Made by a program: the position numbers and the translations under genes. A stretch of DNA of 64,000 nt from the NCBI GenBank assembly GCA_963698435.1, contig CAVOQV010000012.1:124001-188000 (forward strand), in the 5' to 3' direction. The notes below the pieces were generated by a model. That model ran no database searches, was not told the origin of the DNA, and saw nothing but the letters and a program-made list of their open reading frames with translations. Shown piece after piece: positions 56,414 to 64,000 of the stretch (positions are counted from its first letter, which is position 1; each line of letters opens with the position of its first letter). Source of the stretch: Sva-07 sp963698435. GTDB lineage: Bacteria > Actinomycetota > Acidimicrobiia > Acidimicrobiales > Ilumatobacteraceae.

Positions 56414-57659
56414 ATCACGGAGCAATCACCATGCAGCAGCCCAGCGCGGACTTCGATCAGAACCTGGTCTGCAAAGACGCCGTTCGCGATCCTCACGCCT
56501 ACTTCGCCAGGTTGCGAGAGCACGATCCCGTCTACTGGAACGATCGGCACCGGGCCTGGGTGCTCACACGTCACAGCGATATCGGCACAGCGCTGAGAAG
56601 CACGGTGCTCACCGCCGAACGCATCACCCCCTTCGCATCTGCCGTCCAGACAGCCGCAGATTCGGACAACGTCGATGCAACCTTTCAGGTGCTCAAGGAT
56701 TGGCTCGTCTTCAAGGACCCGCCGGAGCACACGCGTCTGCGCAGGCTGGTCGCCCGCGCCTTCACGCCGACGGTCGTGCGAGCGCGCCTCGACGAGATCA
56801 GCCAGACGATCGACGAACTGGTGTCTGAACTCGATGGCGACGTCGACCTCATTCGTCAGTTCGCGTATCCACTGCCCGCAGTGGTGATCGCGCAGATGCT
56901 CGGCGTACCGCCCGCTGATCGCGACATGTTCAAGGAGTGGTCCGACAAGATCACAGCGCTCGTTTTCGGCGCATACGGCGAGGACGATCGATTCGAGACC
57001 GCAGCGCTCGGCATGATCGAACTGCGCGACTACCTCGTCGATCTGATCGGTCAGTACGAACGACGTCCAGGTGACAACCTGATCAGCGTGCTGCTGGAGC
57101 ACGAGGACGGCGATGCGCTGTCCCGCGACGAGTTGGTAGCGACGTGCACCCTTTTGCTCTTCGGCGGCCACGAGACGACGACGAATCTGATCGGCAACGG
57201 GATGTTGGCGCTGCTGAGCAACCACGATGAATTCACACGACTTCGCAAGGACCCGGACTTGATCGTCCCAGCGATCGACGAACTCCTGCGCTACGACGGT
57301 CCGGCGCGCGCGCAACCGTTCGGCTGGTGAAAGACGAACACACCATCGACGGTCGCACGCTCAGCCCCGGGGAGCGCGTATTCCTCATCAATCTTGCGGC
57401 GAACCGCGATCCCGAAGTGTACGACTCACCCGACGTCCTCGACGTCGGCCGACGGCCCACGAACCATCTCGGTTTCGGTGTCGGGATCCATTACTGCCTC
57501 GGTGCCCCGCTGGCCCGGCTTGAGGGCCAGTTGGCGATCGCATCCCTCGTCGAGCGGTTCCCCGACATGCAGCTCGCGGTGGGTCGCGACGAGCTGGACT
57601 GGCACGCCACGATGCTGTCGCGAGGGCTCGTTGGGCTTCCGGTCTCGCTGACCGGCTGA
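56410..57659 (+). CDS. Cytochrome P450 of the catabolic cluster (one frameshift)
   Basis: About 415 residues from ATG 56410. LKDWLVFKDPPEHTRLRRLV (helix C), CTLLLFGGHETTTNLIGNGM (I-helix), DELLRYDGPARAQ (ExxR region), then a shift near 57310, LSPGERVFLINLAANRDPEV and the haem loop HLGFGVGIHYCLGAPLARLE. The pattern is of soluble bacterial P450s that hydroxylate terpenoids, steroids or macrolide precursors. Co-transcribed with the SDR and the acyl-CoA synthetase, so it probably begins oxidation of the imported compound. Uses an external ferredoxin. Confidence 0.87.
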
Positions 57660-57709
57660 ACGAAGCGACGCCCGGGCCAAACGACCACCGCAACACGAGG
57701 AGAAGCGAC

Positions 57710-59257
57710 ATGGATGTCACCGGATTGATGAGGCAGTCGGCCCGTTTCAACGCGGGCCGGACCGCAGTGGTTCACGGCGACAGGAGACTGACCTATGCAC
57801 AGGCCTGGGACCGTGGTGTGCGCCTGGCGAACGGGCTGCTCGCACTCGGGCTCAAGCCTGGCGATCGCGTCGGCGTACTCGAGGACAACTCGATCGAAGC
57901 GCAGGATCTGTTCGCGGGTGCTGGTATCGCCGGACTCGTCCGCGTCCCGCTGTACGCCCGAAACTCCTACGAGAGCCACCAGCACATGCTCGGTCACACG
58001 GCGTGTCGCGCCCTCGTCGTCTCGGAGAACTACGCCGTCGACGTGGCCGGGTTGATCGACATCCTGCCGGATCTGGAGCACGTGATCGTTCGTGACAGCG
58101 GCTACGAGCAGTGGCTTGCTTCACAGTCCGACGTGGATCCCCAGGTACCGATCGATCCCGATGACTGGTACATCATCCGGCACACGGGTGGCACGACGGG
58201 CCGTCCGAAGGGCGTCGCCTACACCCACCGGTCGTGGCTCGCGGCCGGGCGTGACTGGTTCTACAACTTCCCTCCGATGCAGGTCGGTGACCCCTGCCTG
58301 CACGTCGGTCCGATTTCTCACGGCTCTGGGTATCTCTACACGCCCACGTGGTTGTCGGGCGGCATCAACATTCTGCTCGACCACTTCGATCCAGGCGAGA
58401 CCCTCGATGTCATGGAGTCCGAGGGTGTCGCCTACATGTTCCTCGTTCCGGCGATGCTCAGTTCCCTCGCGCGCGATGCCGATGCGTCGGGGCGTGACTG
58501 GTCGAAGCTAAAGGTCATCCAGATCGGCGGCGCACCGATCAACGACGAAACGGCGCTGCTGGGACGAGAAGTGTTCGGGATGGTGCTGTTCCAAGGCTAC
58601 GGCCAGACCGAGGCACTCCCGGTGTGCATGATGGGTCCGTCGGAGTGGTTTTCCGAGGTCGAAGGGTCGAATCCGTTACGTTCGGCCGGACACGCGCTCC
58701 CGTTCGCCTACCTCCAGATCCGCGATCCCGAGGACCCCATGCGGGAGTTGCCCCTGGGCGAGGAGGGCGAGATCGCGATCCGTTGCGACGGCCAGATGTT
58801 CGGGTTCTGGGAGAACGAGGAGGCGACCGCCGAGCGGATGACGACAGATGGGTTCGTGCTGACGGGCGACATCGGGCGACTCGACGAGAACGCGTATCTT
58901 TACGTCCTCGACCGCAAGGACGACATGATCATCTCTGGCGGCTTCAACATCTGGCCGGCTGAGCTGGAGAACGCCATTCAGGACCACCCGGCGGTCGTCG
59001 AGGTGGCAGTGATCTCCGCTCCCGACGATCGTTGGGGTGAGACGCCGATGGCACTCTGCGTGGTCGACGAAGGCGCCGAGGTGACCGAGGCCGAGATCAT
59101 GCAGCTCTGCGCTGAGCGTCTCGGCTCGTACAAGAAGCCGACTCGTGTCGAGTTCCGTACCGAGCCACTGCCGAAAAGCCCTGTGGGGAAGTTGCAGCGC
59201 AAGGTGCTGCGCGAGCCCTACTGGGCGGGGCACGATCGGCGTGTGTCGGGCAACTGA
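57710..59257 (+). CDS. Acyl-CoA synthetase (AMP-forming)
   Basis: 515 residues, uninterrupted. Activates a carboxylic acid to its CoA thioester with ATP. IIRHTGGTTGRPKGVAYTHR is the P-loop (A3), LFQGYGQTEALPVCMMG is A5, DGFVLTGDIGRLDENAYLYV and LDRKDDMIISGGFNIWPAEL are A7-A8, and LPKSPVGKLQRKVLREPY carries the A10 lysine. ATG 57710 follows GAGGAGA. The substrate may be the product of the adjacent P450 and SDR. It ends inside a strong terminator. Confidence 0.92.
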   Translation: MDVTGLMRQSARFNAGRTAVVHGDRRLTYAQAWDRGVRLANGLLALGLKPGDRVGVLEDNSIEAQDLFAGAGIAGLVRVPLYARNSYESHQHMLGHTACRALVVSENYAVDVAGLIDILPDLEHVIVRDSGYEQWLASQSDVDPQVPIDPDDWYIIRHTGGTTGRPKGVAYTHRSWLAAGRDWFYNFPPMQVGDPCLHVGPISHGSGYLYTPTWLSGGINILLDHFDPGETLDVMESEGVAYMFLVPAMLSSLARDADASGRDWSKLKVIQIGGAPINDETALLGREVFGMVLFQGYGQTEALPVCMMGPSEWFSEVEGSNPLRSAGHALPFAYLQIRDPEDPMRELPLGEEGEIAIRCDGQMFGFWENEEATAERMTTDGFVLTGDIGRLDENAYLYVLDRKDDMIISGGFNIWPAELENAIQDHPAVVEVAVISAPDDRWGETPMALCVVDEGAEVTEAEIMQLCAERLGSYKKPTRVEFRTEPLPKSPVGKLQRKVLREPYWAGHDRRVSGN

Positions 59258-59279
59258 CGCCCGTAGGCGTCAGTTGCCC
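59248..59279. terminator. Bidirectional terminator between convergent genes
   Basis: GGGCAACTGACGCC (59248-59261) and its perfect complement (59266-59279) with loop CGTA: 14-bp stem. It contains the stop of the acyl-CoA synthetase and lies seven bases from the stop of the opposing SDR. Confidence 0.82.
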
Positions 59280-59286
59280 CGGGGGG

Positions 59287-60036
59287 TCACTTGACCGACC
59301 ATCCTCCACAGACCGGGTAGAGCTGACCGGTCAGGAAGTCGCCGTCGTCGGAGAAGAAGTGGACCATCATGGCCGCGATCTCCTCGGGTCGACCGAGGCG
59401 ATTGATCGCATGCGCGGCGGCGAAATCTGCGAGGTGCTCCGGTTGAACACCCGCGAGGATCGGCGTGTCAATCGTCCCTGGTGCAACGGCATTGACGAGC
59501 ACGTTGTGTTCGGCGTACTCGATTGCGGCCTGTCGGGTCAGGGCTGCGACCCCGCCCTTGGCCGCCGAGTAGGCGGCCAAGTTCGGTAGGCCGCGCAGCG
59601 CTGCCATCGATGCGACGTTGCAGATGCGGCCGCCGCCTTGTTCGATCATGACGGGAATGACCTCGCGCATGCCGAGCCAAACTCCCTTCAGGTCGACGCC
59701 CACGACGTGGTCCCATCGCTCCTCGGTGAGCCCAACGATCGTGTCCGGACCATCGAGCGCAACGACGCCGGCAATGTTCGCTAACAAGTCGATGCGGCCG
59801 AACTCGTTGAGTGCCGATTGGACCGTTCGCGTCCAGTCGTCTGCCTTCGTCGTGTCCATCACGACGGCGCTGGCGGTACCTCCGTCGGCGGCGATCTTGT
59901 CGACGGTCGTCTGGACGCTGCTCTGAATGTCGGCGCAGACGACCACGGCGCCTTCGCGTGCGAATCGCTTTGCCGTCGCCTCGCCGATCCCCTGCGCTGC
60001 GCCGGTGACCAGGGCGACCTTGTCGGTCAGTCTCAT
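59287..60036 (-). CDS. SDR-family oxidoreductase
   Basis: 249 residues, intact. VALVTGAAQGIGEATAKRFA (cofactor loop), VVVCADIQSSVQ (acidic residue at the end of strand 2 favours NAD), LLANIAGVVALDGPDTIVGL, ICNVASMAALRGLPNLAAYS with AAKGGVAALTRQAAIEYAEH (Y-x-x-x-K), VNAVAPGTIDTPILAG and FLTGQLYPVCGGWS. ATG 60036 follows GAGAGGGA. Divergent from the cupin gene. Confidence 0.92.
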   Translation of the reverse strand: MRLTDKVALVTGAAQGIGEATAKRFAREGAVVVCADIQSSVQTTVDKIAADGGTASAVVMDTTKADDWTRTVQSALNEFGRIDLLANIAGVVALDGPDTIVGLTEERWDHVVGVDLKGVWLGMREVIPVMIEQGGGRICNVASMAALRGLPNLAAYSAAKGGVAALTRQAAIEYAEHNVLVNAVAPGTIDTPILAGVQPEHLADFAAAHAINRLGRPEEIAAMMVHFFSDDGDFLTGQLYPVCGGWSVK

Positions 60037-60204
60037 CTCGTTCCCTCTCTGGTTGACGTACTCGGAGCCGATCGACGCTCGCGCAGGGGTGTGCCCGGAG
60101 TCCCAAACCGATCGACGCCACCCCCAATGGCGATAACCAAACGGACGGTGGGTATTCAACTCAGGCGTTTCGACGTTGTCAACCAGGGATCCGGAACATT
60201 GGTA

Positions 60205-60233
60205 TCGACACCGACCGGTCGTTGGGTTATCAT
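60205..60233 (+). promoter_or_regulatory. Sigma-70-type promoter for the cupin-like gene
   Basis: TCGACA (60205-60210), 17-base spacer, TATCAT (60228-60233). Start of transcription would fall near 60240, about 44 bases before ATG 60284, which has GGGGGTT as ribosome-binding site. Confidence 0.5.
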
Positions 60234-60283
60234 GGTGTTTCTAGTCACACTCCACCACACTTCAACTACATGGGGGTTACAAC

Positions 60284-60823
60284 ATGCCACTGGGTCTCGA
60301 CAAGCTTGAGCGGGTCACCGCCGACATTCAGGCGAACGATCTCGAATGGTTCGAGGTCGCCGAAGGTTCGTACTTCAAGGTGCTGACCGTTCACCAGCCG
60401 ACCAACACCGTCGCGTTCGCCTTCAAGATGGACCCGGGCGCCCCCGACTTTCCGTCGCATTTCCACATCTGCCGCGCCATGGCCTACACCACCAAAGGCT
60501 GGTTCGGCTACCGCGAAGGCACCAACCGGGTCGATAACGGCATGTTCTCGTATGAGGCCGCGGGCTCGTTCCACACGCCGTTCAGCGACTGCCCGGAGGG
60601 CTTCGAGTCGCGTGGCATCTTCGAGTCCGACTCGAACATCCTGCTGCAAAACCACGAGGCGCCGGATCCGGCGAGCGACATCATTAGCTACCTCACGGTG
60701 GAGGACTTCCTCGGTTTCGCCGCACCTGAGACCCACATCGTGCTGAACGATGGCACCGTTAAGGGGGAGCCGCACTTCAAGTACGACTTCACCAGCGGCT
60801 CCGACGTCTTCGCTACGACCTGA
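60284..60823 (+). CDS. Cupin-like (acetylacetone dioxygenase/ChrR-type) protein
   Basis: 179 residues. NDLEWFEVAEGSYFKVLTVH, PDFPSHFHICRAMAYTTKGW, GMFSYEAAGSFHTPFSDCPE and HEAPDPASDIISYLTVEDFL follow the order of a single beta-barrel, with candidate metal ligands H-F-H near 59-61 and H near 97. Proteins of this type include dioxygenases acting on diketones and small-molecule sensors. The gene is single, with its own promoter and terminator, which suggests strong or separate expression. Confidence 0.65.
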   Translation: MPLGLDKLERVTADIQANDLEWFEVAEGSYFKVLTVHQPTNTVAFAFKMDPGAPDFPSHFHICRAMAYTTKGWFGYREGTNRVDNGMFSYEAAGSFHTPFSDCPEGFESRGIFESDSNILLQNHEAPDPASDIISYLTVEDFLGFAAPETHIVLNDGTVKGEPHFKYDFTSGSDVFATT

Positions 60824-60868
60824 GGTACCGGTGCGGTCGGCACGACCGCAGACAGATTGCCACTCTTG

Positions 60869-60899
60869 GAGGGACCCGTCGCACTGCGGCGGGTCCCTC
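60869..60899 (+). terminator. Terminator after the cupin-like gene
   Basis: GAGGGACCCG (60869-60878) with its perfect complement (60890-60899) around an 11-base loop. Confidence 0.7.
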
Positions 60900-60983
60900 G
60901 TACGTTGGAACTATGGTGTCGCCGGCGTCGGAACCCGAACGGCCAATCACCCCCGGAACCCCTCTCAGAAGACATCAGGAGCC

Positions 60984-61745
60984 ATGCCCCGACCGAGTCG
61001 TTGGAACGAAATCGTCGAAGCGGCAGCCAAGCTTTTTCAGGAGAAGGGGTATGCCTCTACCTCGCTGGAGGACATCGCTGGCGCTGTCGGCATCTGGAAG
61101 GGGAGTCTGTACCACTACATCGACTCGAAGGAAGAGCTCCTCTTCGCAGTTGTTCGAGAGCCCGCTGCGCACATTCTCGAGCAGATCCGAGAGATCGCCA
61201 CGCTCGACCTCCCTGCTGCAGAGAAGATCCGTCGGGTCGCCCATGCGCACGCTCATACGCTCGACGAGACGTTCGTCTATGCGTCGGTGTACCTGCAGGA
61301 GATCGCTGGGCGTAGCCACTCAGCAGAGTGGTCGGCGATGGATCGCGAGTACCTCGCAACGATCGTGAAGATCGTGGAGAAGGGGGTGGTCGACGGTGAC
61401 TTCGCGCCCTACGTCGATCCACGCATCGCGACGCTCACGCTTGTGGGTTCGCTCAACTGGATGACGCACTGGTATCGCCCGGACGGTCCGCTGCCTGCCA
61501 CTGCCATCGCAGAACAGATCTGCACGGTGTTCCTCCAGGGGCAGTCCGCCGGTCGACGGGCTGACGCTCAGGTGCGTTCGAGCAGCGCAACGACGCAGGC
61601 GTTGCCGTCGATGCCGGCGACTCCGCCGCCCATGGTTTCGACGAGGCCGATTCTTGCATCTTCGACCTGGCGGGCGCCGGCGTCGCCTCGGAGTTGCCAC
61701 ACGATTTCGGCCACCTGCGCGAGTCCGGTGGCGCCGAGCGGGTGA
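60984..61745 (+). CDS. TetR-family transcriptional regulator
   Basis: ATG 60984 after AGGAG. RWNEIVEAAAKLFQEKGYAS, TSLEDIAGAVGIWKGSLYHY and IDSKEELLFAVVREPAAHIL make the HTH; the ligand domain includes IRRVAHAHAHTLDETFVYAS and LTLVGSLNWMTHWYRPDGPL, which resembles KstR2-type regulators of lipid/steroid catabolism. The natural end is probably about 61565; the open frame continues with proline-rich sequence over the opposing thiolase, so a lost stop is likely. A good candidate for control of the cluster. Confidence 0.82.
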   Translation: MPRPSRWNEIVEAAAKLFQEKGYASTSLEDIAGAVGIWKGSLYHYIDSKEELLFAVVREPAAHILEQIREIATLDLPAAEKIRRVAHAHAHTLDETFVYASVYLQEIAGRSHSAEWSAMDREYLATIVKIVEKGVVDGDFAPYVDPRIATLTLVGSLNWMTHWYRPDGPLPATAIAEQICTVFLQGQSAGRRADAQVRSSSATTQALPSMPATPPPMVSTRPILASSTWRAPASPRSCHTISATCASPVAPSG

Positions 61746-62693
61746 CCTCGCCGAGCAACAGTCCGCCCGACGGGTTGACTGGCTGAGGTCCGCCGATGGT
61801 GGTGTGCCCTGCACGCAGGAGGGTTGCGCCGTGTCCCTCCGCTGCGAGACCGAGTGCTTCCGTCGTGACGATCTCGCCGATGGTGAACGCGTCGTGGCAT
61901 TCGATGACGTCGACCTCCTCAGGTCCGAGGCCGGCATCCTCGTAGGCCTGACGGGCAGTTGCACTCACAAGATCAAATCCCCAGACGTTTGCGCTACGGT
62001 TGTCCCACAGCCCACCGGACCCGAGTACCGAAGAGCGGACGACGATCTCTCGGGGGGCTGCCTTCGTTGCCGACAGGCACCGCTGCGGCTGCGCCATCGG
62101 CGATCGGGCAGCACTGAAGCAGCGTGAGTGGGTCGGCAATCATCCGAGAGGAAAGCACTTCTTCGATGGTGTGCGGGGTCCGATGCTGAGCTCGATCGTT
62201 GTGCACAGCGTGGCCGTGGTTCTTGACCGACACGAGCGCCAAGTCTTCGTCGGTGAGGCCGTGGATTGCCTGGTACCGGGTCGCTGCGAGGGCGTACAAG
62301 CTGGGGAGGGCGAGACCCGAGCGCCCCTCCGGATCGGTCGACTCTGGATGGATGGCGCCGGCGAAGTTGTCGGTCATCTTCTCGACGCCGACGGCCAGAA
62401 CGTTTCGACCGGCCGAGTTCGACGATCTTGGCTGCCTCGTGGAATGCCGTGGTGCCACTCGCACAGGCGTTCTCCACCGTGATGATCGGCATTCCAGTCA
62501 GACCCATCTGGTGCAACGCTCGTTGTGCGACGCCGGGCGCACCGAAGACCGTGCCCAAATAGATGGCGTCGATCCTCGGATGGTCGGCGTCCTCCAAGGC
62601 CTCGGCGACGGCCCGCCAAATCAACTCGTTGGGGTGTAGGTCCTGCTGCTTGCCGAAGAACGAAGTGCCCACCCCGGTGATAGCAGCGTTCAC
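61568..62693 (-). CDS. Thiolase-family (lipid-transfer/SCP-x type) acetyl-CoA acyltransferase (about three frameshifts)
   Basis: ATG 62691-62693 overlaps the DUF35 stop. NAAITGVGTSFFGKQQDLHP, AIYLGTVFGAPGVAQRALHQ, ITVENACASGTTAFHEAAKI (catalytic Cys in ENACASG), LYALAATRYQAIHGLTDEDL, DVIECHDAFTIGEIVTTEAL (His in CHDAF), GGLLLGEV and GHPLGATGLAQVAEIVWQLR (GHPLGATG), ending VVALLERT. Shifts near 62410, 62080 and 61780. Paired with a DUF35 protein, it resembles the Ltp/thiolase-like systems that cleave side chains or rings by retro-aldol or thiolytic steps. Confidence 0.85.
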
Positions 62694-63046
62694 GATGCGA
62701 CCTCCACGAGGACGTCGCCCTCGGCAGTTGAGCCGCAGATGGCCACTCGAGCACCGACCGGTGGTCGATCATCGGCAGTGAGGTGGCAGAGCACACGCGG
62801 GCCGGCGTCGAGGTCGACGTAACCGACGGCGTATGGCGGGGTCCGGCCCGGGACGGGAACTCGAACGACGGTCGACGACCAAAGAGTGCCGCCGGGTCCG
62901 AACGTCGCTGCTTGGAGTGTCGCCCCGCACTCGGCGCAGCGCCCGATCGTTCCGAGAGTGGTCCATTGGCATGACGGGCACGATTGGCCCGCAATGGTGC
63001 GACGATCGGCTTGAACTCGAGGGCGGGGGTCGGGCGTCGTGCTCAT
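62690..63046 (-). CDS. Zn-ribbon/OB-fold DUF35 protein, thiolase partner
   Basis: 118 residues. The zinc ribbon CPSCQWTTLGTIGRCAECGA has two C-x2-C pairs; the OB fold follows (STVVRVPVPGRTPPYAVGYV, VLCHLTADDRPPVGARVAIC). DUF35 proteins bind CoA-linked substrates and form complexes with thiolase-like enzymes such as Ltp2. ATG 63046; overlap with the thiolase start. Confidence 0.85.
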   Translation of the reverse strand: MSTTPDPRPRVQADRRTIAGQSCPSCQWTTLGTIGRCAECGATLQAATFGPGGTLWSSTVVRVPVPGRTPPYAVGYVDLDAGPRVLCHLTADDRPPVGARVAICGSTAEGDVLVEVAS

Positions 63047-63138
63047 GCGTGTCCTCGCTTGGGTCCGGGTGCAAACCGTAACCTACCATGCGTTGGTTAC
63101 CGCCTATCAGGCGGTCGACGAGGGCGAAGGAGGCGACG

Positions 63139-63913
63139 ATGCAGATCGACGGCACGGTTGCGATTGTCACTGGGGGCACCTCCGGACTCGGTGCGGCCAC
63201 AGTGGACACGCTTGTCGATCGTGGAGCCATGGTCGTCGTGCTCGATCTGCGAAGGAGATGCGCTCCCCCGAAGCGCTGTTCACCACGTGGTCGGCGACGT
63301 GACTTCGGTCGACGACGCAGTGCGAGCGGTTGAGGCGGCACGAGAGTTGGGCGATTCCGGATTCTCGTGAACTGTGCGGGCATCGGCAGCAACGAGCGAG
63401 TGGCGACCAGTCACCGCGATGGCACGGTACGCGCCGGTGATCTCGATGCATTCCGACGTGTGATCGACATCAACCTGGTGGGGACCTACAACTGCATGAG
63501 TCAGTTCGCGGCAGCCGTCCCACCGTGCGCCCCGGGCGAGGAGTCCGCCGGCGTCGCGGTCAACACGTCATCTCTCGCCGCCTTCGAAGGCCAGGTTGGA
63601 CAGGCGGCGTACTCCGCCTCGAAGGCGGGCGTCGGAGCAATGACGTTTGTGGCGCGCGTGATCTCGGCAACCTGCGGATACACGGTGAACGTGATCGCTC
63701 CTGGCCTCATGGAGACCCCATTGTTCGGAACCATCCGCGAGGACATTCGCGATGGGCTCATTGCCTCGGTCGTGCATCCACCCCGCGTCGGACGACCGAG
63801 CCAGTTTCGGCGTCGCTCGTCTGCCTGTTGGTGGAGCATGAATACCTCAACGGCGAGACAATTCGCTTGGACGCAGCGGCTCGCCTTCCACACCAGCCGC
63901 GACGGTCAACCGA
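63139..63913 (+). CDS. SDR-family dehydrogenase, HSD10-like (frameshifts; end uncertain)
   Basis: ATG 63139 after GGAGG. TVAIVTGGTSGLGAATVDTL and MVVVLDL; shift near 63258 to HHVVGDVTSVDDAVRAVEAA; shift near 63365 to ILVNCAGIGSNERVATSHRD, GVAVNTSSLAAFEGQVGQAA, YSASKAGVGAMTFVARVISA (Y-x-x-x-K), VNVIAPGLMETPLFGTIRED; shift near 63800 to LVEHEYLNGETIRLDAAARL. The pattern is of 3-hydroxyacyl-CoA dehydrogenase type 2 (17-beta-HSD10), fitting CoA-ester oxidation. The stop is taken as TAG near 63911; nothing is identified in the remaining 87 bases. Confidence 0.75.
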
Positions 63914-64000
63914 TAGACATTCCGGCAGCGCCGAGCGAATCTGCCGCGGAGTCCGCCGGTCAGCGACCGTGGGGCTGCGTCACTTGTCCGTTGGCCTTCA

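Overview
The window is high-GC, gene-dense bacterial chromosome. A B12-dependent class II ribonucleotide reductase, 2-oxoglutarate:ferredoxin oxidoreductase (korAB), a class II DAHP synthase, CYP124-like P450s, many GTG starts and ATGA/GTGA stop-start overlaps suggest a free-living actinobacterium, most likely of the Acidimicrobiia (Ilumatobacter-like). The taxonomic placement is inference from gene content.

Layout. (1) 1-27,064 is core chromosome: molybdopterin oxidoreductase C-terminus, nrdJ, enoyl-CoA hydratase, UvrD-type helicase with HRDC domain, hemolysin-III protein, TOBE-type ABC ATPase, korA/korB, thymidine kinase, a P450, PIG-L deacetylase, ROK kinase, acylphosphatase, serine hydrolase, aroG, a primary-type sigma factor, and the nadD - LCP-like - rsfS operon. 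(2) A tRNA-Ala(GGC) gene at 27,065-27,137 begins a probable integrative element. The 3' half of this tRNA plus its downstream flank is repeated at 48,036-48,096 (58 of 61 positions identical, spacing exactly 20,940 bp), and a tyrosine integrase lies just inside the right copy. The element carries insertion-sequence debris, an intact IS110-family transposase with a candidate bridge-RNA leader, a secreted Calx-beta/PKD/RTX protein, a large FtsX-type permease flanked by two 60-bp repeats, an ECF sigma/anti-sigma/ABC operon, a ferredoxin and a P450, membrane proteins, and an integrase-proximal HTH regulator next to a truncated toxin-like reading frame. (3) 48,470-64,000 is a catabolic cluster: an RbsABC-type importer with one ATPase, one permease and two substrate-binding lipoproteins, read from a divergent promoter region with a perfect 14-bp palindrome. 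It also holds a P450, an acyl-CoA synthetase, an enoyl-CoA hydratase, four SDR dehydrogenases, a thiolase with DUF35/OB-fold partner, a cupin-like protein and a TetR regulator. This looks like import and CoA-dependent oxidative breakdown of an unidentified, probably cyclic or branched, carbon source.

Quality caveat. About twenty-five of the genes can be read end to end only by changing frame one or more times. The shifts hit housekeeping genes as well as accessory ones, inside and outside the island, so most are probably sequence or assembly indels rather than real pseudogenes. Spans for these genes cover the whole homologous stretch, with approximate shift positions in the text.
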